Shown here piece after piece: positions 39,669 to 51,781 of a stretch of DNA of 64,000 nt. A program made the translations under genes and the position numbers. Where the stretch lies: the NCBI RefSeq assembly GCF_005601135.1, contig NZ_CP039381.1:431941-495940 (forward strand), read 5' to 3'. Under the pieces are notes generated by a model. It did not search any database. It saw nothing but the letters and a program-made list of their open reading frames with translations, and was not told the DNA's origin. Numbering within the stretch: the first letter of the stretch is position 1; every line of letters begins with the position of its first letter. The DNA comes from Ruminococcus bovis. Lineage in GTDB: Bacteria > Bacillota > Clostridia > Oscillospirales > Acutalibacteraceae.

Positions 39669-40952
39669 ATGTGTAAAGGAAAGGTAATAAAGCTTTTATC
39701 TGCTGCTTTTCTTACAGTAGTGTTACTTATGACAACAATTAGCGCTATGGCAGAAGAAAATGATAATCATTCAGGTAATCGCTATTATTTAGGTGAATCT
39801 GTAAAAACCGGATGGGATAACGGCTATAAAGGCGAAGAAAAAATCACAGAAGGAGATGTCCATTTCAACTGGAAGATCGGTGAATTCTATGTTGATGGTT
39901 TTACCTCTACAGTTAAGGGTGATGATGATACTCCTATTTTCTTGAAAAACGTTGGCGATAAGGTTCAGCTGTGGTTCAGTCTTAAGCAGAATATTGATAA
40001 ACTTAATAACGATGAAAACTTATCAATATCAGAGGATAGCAATGGCTCTGATGAATATTTCAGCGTTCCAAAAACAAATTTCGGGCGTGGAGTTTTGATT
40101 ATTCGAAAGACAGACTATACCAATGCAAAGAACGATCCGATTATATACAAAGATTATCTTGCTGCAAAAGCATCTCCCGACGCAGATACAGAAGTAGAAT
40201 TATGCGAGGAAGGCGATTATGAAGTAGCGCTTGACTATGAAATCAAGAACGATCCACGCAAGATTTTTGATGTATCAATTATCCCTACATATTCAAACTA
40301 CAAAATATTCTTCAAATTCTCTGTCCGAAACGGCAACAGTATGGTTTATCCATTTGATATAAAAACCAAAGGGGAATTAAGCAACACATCGGTAACAGAA
40401 AACGGTTTTTATCTCGATTTCGCCAACTCACGCTATTTGGATATAAATATAAAAAAAGAAGTTCTAAATGAAGGCGCAAACGGGCTTGCGGAAGACGTAC
40501 GCTTTAATCGTCCGGCTAAAGACGGTGAAGAATATACAGAAGAAGGTATTTATACAATTACTTCAAGCAACCGCTATACAGGGCAGCTCACAACAAAAAG
40601 GATTTACGTTGGCAATAACGATGTATTAAAGGCTGTTGCAGCAACAGGGTTGTCAGTTAAGGAAGTCAATGATTACATTGCAAGTGGTGCAAAGGTTGAA
40701 AGTAACGGAGCTATTTTATTAAAAACCCAAGAAACCATACCTGTGGATAAGGCAAACATCCAACCCACTGCGGCTACTGAAGATTCCGCAAAGGGCAATA
40801 TCTTTATAGACAATCTTCTGTGGTTTATCATTGGCGGTGCAGCGCTGGTTGTAATTATTCTAATTGTCATTATTATCATTGCAGTAAAAAAGAAGAAAAA
40901 GCCTAAGTTTGTCAATATCGAAGCATTCACAGAAGATCAGGAGGTAGAATAA
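39669..40952 (+). CDS. Secreted, C-terminally anchored surface protein
   Basis: 427 residues. Signal peptide (KLLSAAFLTVVLLMTTISAM, cleavage after MAEE region), a beta-rich extracellular part of about 340 residues, then a strong membrane helix (NLLWFIIGGAALVVIILIVI) and the basic stop-transfer AVKKKKKPKF with a short tail. The outer part has no known fold. Topology implies a cell-envelope role beside the lipoprotein toxin that follows with 1-base spacing. Ribosome site GGGGAATG is weak. Confidence 0.65.
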   Translation: MCKGKVIKLLSAAFLTVVLLMTTISAMAEENDNHSGNRYYLGESVKTGWDNGYKGEEKITEGDVHFNWKIGEFYVDGFTSTVKGDDDTPIFLKNVGDKVQLWFSLKQNIDKLNNDENLSISEDSNGSDEYFSVPKTNFGRGVLIIRKTDYTNAKNDPIIYKDYLAAKASPDADTEVELCEEGDYEVALDYEIKNDPRKIFDVSIIPTYSNYKIFFKFSVRNGNSMVYPFDIKTKGELSNTSVTENGFYLDFANSRYLDINIKKEVLNEGANGLAEDVRFNRPAKDGEEYTEEGIYTITSSNRYTGQLTTKRIYVGNNDVLKAVAATGLSVKEVNDYIASGAKVESNGAILLKTQETIPVDKANIQPTAATEDSAKGNIFIDNLLWFIIGGAALVVIILIVIIIIAVKKKKKPKFVNIEAFTEDQEVE

Positions 40953-40953
40953 T

Positions 40954-42219
40954 ATGATGCGTTATATGAAAAAATCTATTGCGCTGATTCTTTCTCTGCT
41001 TATTATGCTTTCGGTATTGCAAGGTTGTTCTGTGCAAAAGAATGAGCACGTTGAATCAAAGGAAAGCGAAACTACAGCAGAAACAACTATTGCCAATTTG
41101 AAGAATAACCAAACCAATAGTGTTCCAGAGTTTGAAGGTTTAAGCGATCCGCGACTTACAAAATATATGGAAGATGCAGTATATGCTGAAGTAATTGACC
41201 ATATAGATACAAAAAAATATGTTGTGGAAAACGTCGAAGCAGTATATATATCTAAAGAATATTTAGAAGAAGCTGCATACAACAACAAGTCAAATATTTA
41301 CTTTGGATATACCAAGGATGAACTTGATAAACAGTTTTCAGGTACAAAATATGTTTTCACGCTTGGCGACGATGGTAAAACAACGGTAGAAAAATTTGAA
41401 CCATATGATGATACTTATGATAAGATTCTTTTGAATGTAGCAATCGGAACAGGAGTAATACTTGTTTGTGTTGTATTAACAGTTGCTACAGAAGGAGCAG
41501 GCGCTCCCGCAGCCGCTGCGATTTTTGCAGCGTCAGCAAAATCAGGAGCGATTGCCGCTGCTTCTTCTGCTCTTATCGGCGGAACTGCTGCAGGCGTAAT
41601 AACCGGACTAGAAACGGAAGATTTTGATGAATCTATGAAAGCAGCTATGCTTTCGGGAAGCGAAGGTTTAAAGTGGGGAGCTATAACAGGCGCACTTACC
41701 GGTGGAGCAAGTGAAGCCATTGCGCTTAAAGGAGCAACATCTGGCGGTTTGACTATGAATCAAGTCGCTCAAATACAAAAGGAATCGAAATATCCGCTTG
41801 ACTTAATTAAACAATTTAAGTCAATGGAAGAATTTAATATATACTTTAATGAAGCAAAGCTGACAACCGGGATGATTAACGGAAGGACAGCTTTATTACC
41901 GAAAGACACATTGAATTCAAAAGGTTTCTTGAATTTTAAGAGCAAACAGCCTGATGGCACCGAGATTACAAACCTCCAAAGGATGCTTAATGGAAATGCA
42001 CCGATTGACCCGGCAACCAACAAAGCCCTTCAATTACATCATATCGGGCAAAAAGCTGATGGAACATTGGCGGTTTTAACCGAGTCACAACATCAAGGCA
42101 ATTCACAAATATTGAATATAGCAGGTAAATCCTCTGAAATAGATAGAGCAGCGTTTGCCAAAACAAGAGAAGAATTTTGGAAGGCAGCAGGAAAACTGCT
42201 TCAGGAAGGAAGTTTATAA
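40954..42219 (+). CDS. Lipoprotein polymorphic toxin with LHH nuclease domain
   Basis: 421 residues. Lipoprotein signal (KKSIALILSLLIMLSVLQGC, lipobox LQGC, Cys about 24). After a 110-residue domain comes a hydrophobic Ala/Gly region (VAIGTGVILVCVVLTVATEG then a GAPAAAAIFAASAKSGAIAA run) typical of pre-toxin segments. The C-terminal 60 residues hold KALQLHHIGQKADGTLAVLT followed by ESQHQGNSQILN, the LHH signature of HNH/endonuclease VII-fold toxins (histidines as metal/base residues). It should cut nucleic acid in a target cell. The SUKH gene directly downstream supports this. Confidence 0.8.
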   Translation: MMRYMKKSIALILSLLIMLSVLQGCSVQKNEHVESKESETTAETTIANLKNNQTNSVPEFEGLSDPRLTKYMEDAVYAEVIDHIDTKKYVVENVEAVYISKEYLEEAAYNNKSNIYFGYTKDELDKQFSGTKYVFTLGDDGKTTVEKFEPYDDTYDKILLNVAIGTGVILVCVVLTVATEGAGAPAAAAIFAASAKSGAIAAASSALIGGTAAGVITGLETEDFDESMKAAMLSGSEGLKWGAITGALTGGASEAIALKGATSGGLTMNQVAQIQKESKYPLDLIKQFKSMEEFNIYFNEAKLTTGMINGRTALLPKDTLNSKGFLNFKSKQPDGTEITNLQRMLNGNAPIDPATNKALQLHHIGQKADGTLAVLTESQHQGNSQILNIAGKSSEIDRAAFAKTREEFWKAAGKLLQEGSL

Positions 42220-42222
42220 TAT

Positions 42223-42615
42223 ATGACTGATATAATCAAAGTTATAAACTCTAAAGATGGTGTTATACACGGAAAAGAAACCAATGAAAATGAAATCAAA
42301 CAAGCTGAATTGGAACTCGGTTTGAGATTTGCCGATGATTATCGTAACTATATTAAGCAATTCGGGTGTATGGTAATCGGAAGCCGTGAGATTACGGGAA
42401 TAAGTTCTCAAGAAAATTATAATGTTGTATCAACAACTAAAGCTCAAAGGAACTATAATAAAAACATACCGGAAAACTCATATGTAATAGAACAGCTTAA
42501 CATTGATGGGATCATTATTTGGCAATCATCTAACGGAGAAGTATTCCAAACTTCACCAAATACTGCGCCGATGAAAATTGCTGATTCTTTAGTTGAATAT
42601 ATACAGTCACTATAA
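42223..42615 (+). CDS. SMI1/KNR4 (SUKH) family immunity protein
   Basis: 130 residues. EIKQAELELGLRFADDYRNY followed by IKQFGCMVIGSREITGI is the SUKH N-terminal pattern (helix, then LP.DY..yl..ygg), and the C-terminal part has GIIIWQSSNGEVFQTSPN. SUKH proteins neutralise many nuclease toxins of polymorphic systems. The gene starts 3 bases after the toxin stop and is followed by a terminator, making it the cognate immunity gene. Confidence 0.82.
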   Translation: MTDIIKVINSKDGVIHGKETNENEIKQAELELGLRFADDYRNYIKQFGCMVIGSREITGISSQENYNVVSTTKAQRNYNKNIPENSYVIEQLNIDGIIIWQSSNGEVFQTSPNTAPMKIADSLVEYIQSL

Positions 42616-42620
42616 AAAAA

Positions 42621-42652
42621 TGGGCGAAGGTGAAACCAATCACCTTCGCCCG
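42621..42652 (+). terminator. Terminator of the toxin locus
   Basis: GGGCGAAGGTGA and TCACCTTCGCCC form a perfect 12 bp stem with a 6-base loop. The T-run is weak on this strand (GTAGAATTTAT) and strong in the A-tract on the other. Confidence 0.7.
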
Positions 42653-42837
42653 TAGAATTTATATATTAATTCATTGTAGACAAATTCTTCTGCTCGATTA
42701 CGTTTAGTATGATAGCAGAAAACCTATCGATGTCCAAAATTTCATTCAGACAAGAGTTTTATGAAATCTTATTGCTTAATTTCGTTCTTAAAATAATAAC
42801 AAGCTATATTTCTTATTTAATAATCATTATTAACATA

Positions 42838-42866
42838 TTGTATCAAAATATTGGATGTGTTATAAT
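42838..42866 (+). promoter_or_regulatory. Promoter of the restriction-modification operon
   Basis: TTGTAT (42838-42843), 17-base spacer, TATAAT (42861-42866), 36 bases before the GTG start of hsdR. The 250 bases before it hold no gene. Confidence 0.65.
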
Positions 42867-42902
42867 ATAAATTGGATTAATTGAATTTAGGGAGGTGCTC
42901 CT

Positions 42903-45674
42903 GTGGCACAAAGCAATTTGTTACCCGAAGAAAAAGCAAGGGTGAAAATAGATAGGCAATTAACTAACGCCGGATGGGATATTGTATCTCGGGATGAGTA
43001 TGTTCCGAGGAGCGCGTCCGCTGTAAAAGAAGCATTGATGCAAGGCAATACCGAAAGTGATTATCTGCTGTTTGTTGACGATAAGGCGATTGCTGTTGTT
43101 GAAGCAAAGCGTGAAGAAAACCATCTCGGCGGTGACGTGCAAATTCAGGCGGAGGATTATGCCTGTAACCCACAGGATTGGTACGGTGTTTGGTTCCCAA
43201 ATCAAATCCCCTTGGTATACCTTGCAAACGGCAATAAGATATACTTCAAGAATATGCTGCAACCGGACAGTGAATACATTGAGCTGAATGAAATGCATTC
43301 TCCGAAAAAGATGTTGAAGCTAATCGGTCAGGTATCGGAATATGGTGCTCTGCCACGCTTGGATAAGCGCGGGTTGCGTGATTGCCAGTATCGTGCAGAG
43401 ATGAAGTTTGAAGAATCCATCAAAAACGGTGATAAGAAAAGCCTTGCGATTCTTGCAACCGGTTCCGGTAAAACGTATCTTGCTTGTTTAGCGACATATC
43501 GTCTTTTAAACTATACTAACGCCAAAAGAGTACTCTTCTTGGCGGATAGAAACAATCTTGCAAAGCAGGCTAAAACAGAATTCTGCACCTTCAATCGTAC
43601 TGAAAATCAAGAAGAAATGAGCTCATTATATACGATCGAAAGGTTGAGAAAAGATTCTGATATAAAAGCAGATATCGTAATTTCCACGATTCAAAAGCTT
43701 TTTGCGGTTCTCACCGGTAAACAGCTCACCGACGACGACAGCGAAGATGCCGAAGATGAGAAAAATGCTGTAAAAGAAGAAGCAGAGGAATCCAAAACAA
43801 TCCAGCTTGGCGATAGCCTTTTCCTGCCGTCCGATTATTTTCAACTCATCATTGTAGATGAATGTCACCGCTCGATTTATGGTAAGTGGAGAGCGGTTCT
43901 TGATTACTTCTCGGATGCTCACGTTCTAGGATTGACCGCAACACCGACTCCGGAGGCGTATGCGTTCTTCAATTACAATAAGGTTGAAGAATATTCATAC
44001 GAAGATTCTGTTGTAGACGGCGTTAATGTTCCGTCCAGAATCTATAGGATCAAAACAGAAAAAACGGAGCACGGCGGCGTAATTGATGAAGGAACGAGCG
44101 TAGTTGAAACTTCCCGCAGAACAGGCAATGAAACCGAATACGAAGCGCATCACAGAATAGATTACGATTCTTCCGCACTGGACAGATCGGTAGTTAATCC
44201 CGACCAAATCAGGGAAGTTTTGACAGCATACAAAAAAGCGATATATGAAGACTTATACCCTGAGCGGGAAAAGAAATGGGAGTATATTCCCAAGACCTTG
44301 ATTTTTGCAAAGGATGATTATCACGCTACTCAGATCGTAGAAATCGCAGAAGAAGTATTTGCGGAAGAATTTGAGAACGGCAAAGTTCCTGAACATTTCG
44401 TGCAGAAAATTACATATACCGCAGAAGATTCTAACGGTCTGATTCGTGACCTAAGAACAGAAAAGGACTTCCGAATCGCCGTTACTGTTACACTGGTAGC
44501 GACCGGCACAGACGTAAAACCGCTTGAAGTTGTCCTGTTTATGAAAGACGTCCGTTCGGACACTCTTTATACACAGATGAAAGGACGCGGATGCCGTGTA
44601 ATCGACGACGATAAGCTGAAAGAAGTCACTCCGAATGCAGTCACAAAGGAATGCTACTACATTGTTGACGCAGTGGGCGTAACAGAGTCAGATAAGGTGA
44701 TCCCTCAGCCCGTAATCGGTCCCGGCAAAGGCAAAAAGGTTCTTCCGCTGGACAAGCTGTTGGAGCGCCTTGCACACAACGAAGTCAGCGACGAAAACCT
44801 TTGGCTGCTGCGGGACTACTGCTCAACGATCAATCGCCGCTACGAGAACAACGTCCTTTTCGGCAAGCATCTTGACTATTTTAATAACACCTTCGGTTTT
44901 TCTCCCAAAACGATCGCGTTTCGCATTCAGGAAGCTTATGACAAGGAGCTCCTTCCTCAGTACACAAGCCCGTCAAACGACAATACCGAGCGAATGGATT
45001 TGATTATTGATTTGATCGGCAACATTCCTGCGCGGCGCAAGCTGTTGGAAATGCAGCGCGGTTATTTTGTAACAACCGAAGATGATCCCGATAAGCTTAT
45101 TTACGCAGGATTTTCCAAGGAAACCGCACAGTCCTTCATTGATAATTTTGAACAGTATCTTAATGACAACAAAGACAGCATTGAGGCTTTGCGCATTATC
45201 TACAATTCCGAGGATGTTGTGATCACTCACAGTATGCTTGTTGAATTGCGTGACAGTTTACTTTCGGAAAGCCGTCAGTACAGTCCCTATCAAATATGGC
45301 GCAATTACAAGGTGATCGACGAATTTGGTAATGTAGATGAATTGGATATGAAGGCTAACTTTAATGCGCTGACAAATCTCATTCAGATCGTGCGTTTTGC
45401 TTATCATAAAAATCAAAAGCTCACCGCATTGATCAAGGGCTACACGCAGCGTTTCAACCTGTACTGCGGTCAGGCACAGCGTACCTTATCAAACGACCAA
45501 ATAGAAATTATGCGGCAAATTGCGGAGTTCGTGATCAACGACGGCGCAATCACCGCAATGGAACTAAATGAAATCGACACAGACCTCTGGCGCAGAGGAA
45601 TAACAAGTTTTACTGCTCCTGTTTTCAACGACGAGATACAAAAGATGTCAAGATTTTTACTGAGAGCAGCATAA
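42903..45674 (+). CDS. hsdR: Type I restriction enzyme, R (motor/nuclease) subunit
   Basis: 923 residues. N-terminal nuclease domain (about 1-140) with the PD-(D/E)XK residues in YLLFVDDKAIAVVEAKREEN. Helicase: Walker A LAILATGSGKTYLACLATYR, DECHR box in LIIVDECHRSIYGKWRAVLD, TATPT, and motif VI region QMKGRGCRVIDDD. The C-terminal part (about 780-923) binds the methylase. It translocates and cuts unmethylated DNA. GTG start with GGGAGGTG upstream. First gene of a complete hsdRMS operon. Confidence 0.94.
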   Translation: MAQSNLLPEEKARVKIDRQLTNAGWDIVSRDEYVPRSASAVKEALMQGNTESDYLLFVDDKAIAVVEAKREENHLGGDVQIQAEDYACNPQDWYGVWFPNQIPLVYLANGNKIYFKNMLQPDSEYIELNEMHSPKKMLKLIGQVSEYGALPRLDKRGLRDCQYRAEMKFEESIKNGDKKSLAILATGSGKTYLACLATYRLLNYTNAKRVLFLADRNNLAKQAKTEFCTFNRTENQEEMSSLYTIERLRKDSDIKADIVISTIQKLFAVLTGKQLTDDDSEDAEDEKNAVKEEAEESKTIQLGDSLFLPSDYFQLIIVDECHRSIYGKWRAVLDYFSDAHVLGLTATPTPEAYAFFNYNKVEEYSYEDSVVDGVNVPSRIYRIKTEKTEHGGVIDEGTSVVETSRRTGNETEYEAHHRIDYDSSALDRSVVNPDQIREVLTAYKKAIYEDLYPEREKKWEYIPKTLIFAKDDYHATQIVEIAEEVFAEEFENGKVPEHFVQKITYTAEDSNGLIRDLRTEKDFRIAVTVTLVATGTDVKPLEVVLFMKDVRSDTLYTQMKGRGCRVIDDDKLKEVTPNAVTKECYYIVDAVGVTESDKVIPQPVIGPGKGKKVLPLDKLLERLAHNEVSDENLWLLRDYCSTINRRYENNVLFGKHLDYFNNTFGFSPKTIAFRIQEAYDKELLPQYTSPSNDNTERMDLIIDLIGNIPARRKLLEMQRGYFVTTEDDPDKLIYAGFSKETAQSFIDNFEQYLNDNKDSIEALRIIYNSEDVVITHSMLVELRDSLLSESRQYSPYQIWRNYKVIDEFGNVDELDMKANFNALTNLIQIVRFAYHKNQKLTALIKGYTQRFNLYCGQAQRTLSNDQIEIMRQIAEFVINDGAITAMELNEIDTDLWRRGITSFTAPVFNDEIQKMSRFLLRAA

Positions 45675-45683
45675 GAGGTGTAA

Positions 45684-48546
<2,863 letters not shown>

Positions 48547-48550
<4 letters not shown>

Positions 48551-48870
48551 GGCAAACAATGAATCATATTCAAAAAGAAGGCTTTTTACACTTGTTTAAT
48601 AGAAGCGGAAATGTACTTGATTTCAATACATCTGGCTTCAACAGATTCACACAAGAAAGCGTTGGAGTTCCTTTGTGCGAAAAGTACGGACTCTCAAAAG
48701 GAAAATCTTTGGAATCTTTTTGTCAGGAAGCGCCAGAGGATGATGTAGAAAAACTTTTTACGGATTTATTAGAGTACTATGAATTCACCATAAAAGGCTC
48801 ACCGAAAGAAAAAGAATATATACTATGCAAAAACATATCATATAAAAGTCGACTAAATAATGTCCTTTAA
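48547..48870 (+). CDS. AbiJ N-terminal-domain-like small protein
   Basis: 107 residues, start ATG overlapping the hsdS stop (ATGA). The stretch EGFLHLFNRSGNVLDFNTSG then FNRFTQESVG and LSKGKSLESF resembles the N-terminal domain of AbiJ-type abortive infection proteins. The HEPN-like effector half expected there is missing, so it is either a stand-alone domain or truncated. Its place within a restriction operon fits an anti-phage role. Family call from memory, moderate certainty. Confidence 0.5.
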
Positions 48871-48895
48871 AACAATATGAAATGAGGTGAGATAA

Positions 48896-50056
48896 TTGGC
48901 TGAACAACTAAGCGGCGTAAACGGCAATATAATACGTTGGGCAAGAGAATTTTATAATATGTCTGAGGAAGAAGCAGCCCGTTCTATCGGAGTTAGTGGT
49001 GAAAAGTATTCCGCTTGGGAATCCGGAGCTGAATTTCCTACATACGCAAGGCTCAAAAAAATCAGTGACGTATTTCGCAAACCATCAGCTGTTTTCTTCT
49101 TTTCTGAACCTCCGGACATTCCTCCTATCAAGGGCGATTTACGCACATTACCGGATACAGTAGTTGATGGATTCAGCAAAAATGTGATGGTACAACTTGA
49201 AAAAGCAAAAGCGTACCAGCTAAATCTGCTGGAACTGTATGAAACATCAAATTGTATTTTTACGAATCGAACAATAATCCCAACTGAAACTAAGCAGTTG
49301 TGCAACTACTTGCGCAATATTATGGGGTTTCCGATCAATGCTCAAAAAGGAAGAAAAAACACTAAGGTTGTTTTTGAAATATATAGAGAAAAACTCTACG
49401 AATTAGGAATCTATGTTTTTAAGGATTCTTTCAAAGATAACAATGTATCGGGGCTATGTATCAATGATGATTTATTTCCTGTGATCCTCATCAACAACTC
49501 TATGTCTTTTGCACGACAGATTTTTACGTTGTTCCACGAGTTCTATCATTTGGTATCTAACACCAGTGGTGCTGAAATAATCCGAGATGACTATTATAAG
49601 TATCTGGATATATCTCAATCCATAACAGAAAAAAACTGCGATACATTTGCTAATGAATTCTTAGTTCCCACCGACGATTTCAAATTTGAACTATCTAAAA
49701 AGGAAATTGATGATCACAGAATAGCTGAATTAGCTACTCTTTATTCTGTTAGCAAAGAAGCGATAATGTATAAACTATGGACACTGAAAATCATCACTCC
49801 TAAAGAATATGAATCACTAAAAGAAACCTTCTACGGTGATGCAATTAGAAATCAAAAAAAGAAAAACGGTGAGAACTCATCTGGAGGTAATTATTATTTT
49901 ACCAAACTCGCTTATTTAGGATCTTCATACACCGGTGATGTATTCAAGCAGCTATATTCCGGTAAAATAGACAGTTTCCGTGCAAGCGAAATGTTAAACA
50001 GCAAGGTGGATCATCTTCCCCAATTAGAAGCTGCATATTTTAGGGGGAATAAATGA
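48896..50056 (+). CDS. XRE helix-turn-helix / ImmA-IrrE metallopeptidase protein
   Basis: 386 residues. Residues 8-60 are an XRE-type helix-turn-helix (IIRWAREFYNMSEEEAARSI, then GVSGEKYSAWESGAEFPTYA). The ImmA/IrrE domain (about 180-290) has the zinc motif FTLFHEFYHLVSNTSG (HEFYH) and a downstream ANEFLVP glutamate. Such proteins act as regulators or antitoxins of the following PIN-domain gene. TTG start at 48896 after GAGGTGAG. Overlaps the next gene by 4 bases. Confidence 0.85.
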   Translation: MAEQLSGVNGNIIRWAREFYNMSEEEAARSIGVSGEKYSAWESGAEFPTYARLKKISDVFRKPSAVFFFSEPPDIPPIKGDLRTLPDTVVDGFSKNVMVQLEKAKAYQLNLLELYETSNCIFTNRTIIPTETKQLCNYLRNIMGFPINAQKGRKNTKVVFEIYREKLYELGIYVFKDSFKDNNVSGLCINDDLFPVILINNSMSFARQIFTLFHEFYHLVSNTSGAEIIRDDYYKYLDISQSITEKNCDTFANEFLVPTDDFKFELSKKEIDDHRIAELATLYSVSKEAIMYKLWTLKIITPKEYESLKETFYGDAIRNQKKKNGENSSGGNYYFTKLAYLGSSYTGDVFKQLYSGKIDSFRASEMLNSKVDHLPQLEAAYFRGNK

Positions 50057-50544
50057 TGGTATACATACTTGACACTAATATTTTCCGGAAACTCCTTGAT
50101 CATTTTCCGAAAAAAGGAGTCTATTTTAAACAAGTGTGGCAAGCATTTGAAAACGGAATTCAAAAAGGAATATATCAATCAGTTGATGAATGCTATAACG
50201 AGTTAAGTGCTCGTTATGACGATAAAAATGATAATATGCAATGGCTGAAAGCCAATAAAAAAATGTTTCTTGCACCGACAAATGAAGAATCCCAAATAAT
50301 ACGAGTTTTATTTCAGAACCCCAAAATGAGGGAAAGTATCCATACAAAGAACATTATAAATAACCGACCTTCCGCAGATCCTTACATTGCAGCGAAAGCA
50401 AAGGCATTAAGCGGAATTGTTGTTACCGAAGAGAAACACAAACCACATTCAGCTCAATTACCTAATATTTGTGAGGAGTTAGGTATTCAATGTATTACTT
50501 ACGATGACTTTATGGAAATAGTATCAAATGAAAAGGTTGACTAA
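50053..50544 (+). CDS. DUF4411 family PIN-domain toxin-like protein
   Basis: 163 residues. YILDTNIFRKLLDHFPKKG gives the first PIN aspartate; the later conserved acidic residues are in SVDECYNEL, in RPSADPYIAAKAKALSGIVV (SADPYI) and in TEEKH. DUF4411 proteins are PIN-like RNases usually encoded behind an XRE/ImmA gene, as here (ATGA overlap), forming a toxin-antitoxin-like pair that can stabilise the island or act against phage. Confidence 0.8.
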   Translation: MMVYILDTNIFRKLLDHFPKKGVYFKQVWQAFENGIQKGIYQSVDECYNELSARYDDKNDNMQWLKANKKMFLAPTNEESQIIRVLFQNPKMRESIHTKNIINNRPSADPYIAAKAKALSGIVVTEEKHKPHSAQLPNICEELGIQCITYDDFMEIVSNEKVD

Positions 50545-50605
50545 GTCGCTATCGAGCTATGATGCCATTTTATTTATTAATTTGTAAAGTTCCTTTAGAC
50601 TATGT

Positions 50606-50645
50606 AACGGCTGATGCAGCATCGTGACTGCATCAGCCGTTATTT
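50606..50645 (+). terminator. Bidirectional terminator
   Basis: TAACGGCTGATGCAG and CTGCATCAGCCGTTA form a 15 bp perfect stem with an 8-base loop, then TTTC. It separates the toxin-antitoxin pair from the convergent TnpV gene. Confidence 0.8.
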
Positions 50646-51004
50646 CAAAATTTGTAAATCATCTCTTGATAAACTATTTCTTCTGCACGATTGCGAATGT
50701 TATTCATTCGAGCTACCCACAGCATCTGGTTATCTGCTTTGAGCTTTTCGTTGACACCTTCTTGTTTTGCAAGTTGATTTACTAACCGAAAGAACATATC
50801 CTCTGCCTGTTCGTCAATATCGGCGAGGTAGGCGGTGAGCTTACAGCTCGTCAGAAGGTTAGTATAAATTATAGGATGATGTTTTTCAAGGTATCTCAAA
50901 TGCCGTTTGCCCCAAATCCCGATTTCAACCTTCGGCTGTTCGGGTAGCTTCAAATCAGGCAGTAAATAATCTCCCTGCTGTGTGTATGTAATCTTTGTCG
51001 CCAT
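50645..51004 (-). CDS. TnpV-like transposon-encoded protein
   Basis: 119 residues with the TnpV pattern: ITYTQQGDYLLPDLKLPEQP, IGIWGKRHLRYLEKHHPIIY then TNLLTSCKLTAYLADIDEQA and the final QEGVNEKLKADNQMLWVARM. TnpV is a conserved Tn4451-family protein of unknown role found at the other end of the element from tnpX. Its presence supports reading 29-51.3 kb as a single Tn4451-like module. Ribosome site GGAGG in the preceding small gene. Confidence 0.8.
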   Translation of the reverse strand: MATKITYTQQGDYLLPDLKLPEQPKVEIGIWGKRHLRYLEKHHPIIYTNLLTSCKLTAYLADIDEQAEDMFFRLVNQLAKQEGVNEKLKADNQMLWVARMNNIRNRAEEIVYQEMIYKF

Positions 51005-51007
51005 AAT

Positions 51008-51193
51008 TCATACCTCCTTGACCTTTATTTTCTTGACTTTGGCTTTCGTGAGCTTGATTAACAGCTCGTCAATGACATCGGTGTACTTGCCTCGTGAAAT
51101 GAGATCATTTCTCAAATCAATCAGGCTGTTGATAACCGTGCGCCGCTCATCGGGCGTTAGGTAAATGTGGTATTTGGGATTTCTCATAGTCAT
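51008..51193 (-). CDS. Small transposon-encoded protein (61 aa)
   Basis: Starts MTMRNPKYHIYLTPDERRTV, then INSLIDLRNDLISRGKYTDV and a Lys-rich end. Proteins of this sort are often encoded directly before TnpV in clostridial mobilizable elements. GGAGGAAATGAC precedes it. Function unknown. Confidence 0.65.
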   Translation of the reverse strand: MTMRNPKYHIYLTPDERRTVINSLIDLRNDLISRGKYTDVIDELLIKLTKAKVKKIKVKEV

Positions 51194-51302
51194 TTCCTCC
51201 TTGACTTAAATTTACATTCACATTATAGGAAGAAATTGAATAAATCACAAATGTGCGAGCGAGAAATGTGTGTAACTGCCGATAAAACCTGAATTCCTCA
51301 TA
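51194..51302. other. Right-end region of module 1
   Basis: No gene. It lies between the last Tn4451-like gene and the inverted copy of the left-end sequence at 51303. A minus-strand promoter for the TnpV pair is expected here, but none is strong. Confidence 0.35.
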
Positions 51303-51321
51303 AGTCCGTTATGAACACTCG
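51303..51321 (-). repeat. Inverted copy of the module 1 left-end sequence
   Basis: AAGTCCGTTATGAACACTC is the complement, with one mismatch, of GAGTGTTCATAACGGATTT at 28993-29011; similarity extends further to GGTACGAG/CAGTATGAG and CTTATG/TTTATG. The pair brackets the Tn4451-like genes and may mark the recombination ends. Confidence 0.6.
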
Positions 51322-51335
51322 TACCAGCAAATATA

Positions 51336-51369
51336 TGCACCGTTGATACAAAGTCAGCGGTGCATTTTT
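51336..51369 (+). terminator. Intrinsic terminator
   Basis: TGCACCG (51336-51342) and CGGTGCA (51358-51364), then TTTTTC. The loop is 15 bases and itself partly paired. Confidence 0.6.
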
Positions 51370-51503
51370 CCCATTCTTATCACGTTTTTTTAACACAACA
51401 AAACAAATGACCATCTTTTTCGTAGCCTTTTTAGGGTTAAACTACGTTAAGGATGGTCTTTTTGTTTTTGTACGATATACATTTTTAACCGTAAAAATTC
51501 AAC

Positions 51504-51587
51504 TGCGGTCAACTAATAGACATATGCGGTCAACCTATTGCTTTATTCGGTCAACCAATTAGCTTTTGCGGTCAACTATATACAAAT
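51504..51587 (+). repeat. Four iterons with exact 21-base period (left array)
   Basis: TGCGGTCAAC or TTCGGTCAAC occurs at 51504, 51525, 51546 and 51567, always 21 bases apart. The first copy, TGCGGTCAACTAATAG, is repeated in inverted orientation at 53486-53501 on the other side of the PH/SPFH gene pair. Confidence 0.85.
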
Positions 51588-51641
51588 CACAGTTTTACTC
51601 TGTTTCTCAGCATATTTCAAAGCGGTGTACGCTCCGCCATA

Positions 51642-51710
51642 ATAAAGGATGTTATTTTCTTTCGATAAAGGATGTTATTTTCTTTCGATAAAGGATGTTA
51701 TTTTCTTTCG
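51642..51710 (+). repeat. Three tandem 23 bp repeats
   Basis: ATAAAGGATGTTATTTTCTT plus TCG, three perfect consecutive copies (51642-51664, 51665-51687, 51688-51710), 71 bases before the PH-domain gene. They may be regulatory sites or simple replication-slippage products. Confidence 0.9.
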
Positions 51711-51781
51711 ATATTATTGATTTATTAAAAATTATATATTATAATTTATTTAAATAGTATCTAAATGAGGAGGTAACAACT

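Noticed and set aside
51642-51710. Three 23 bp tandem copies considered as CRISPR remnant
   Set aside because: Copies are directly adjacent with no spacers.
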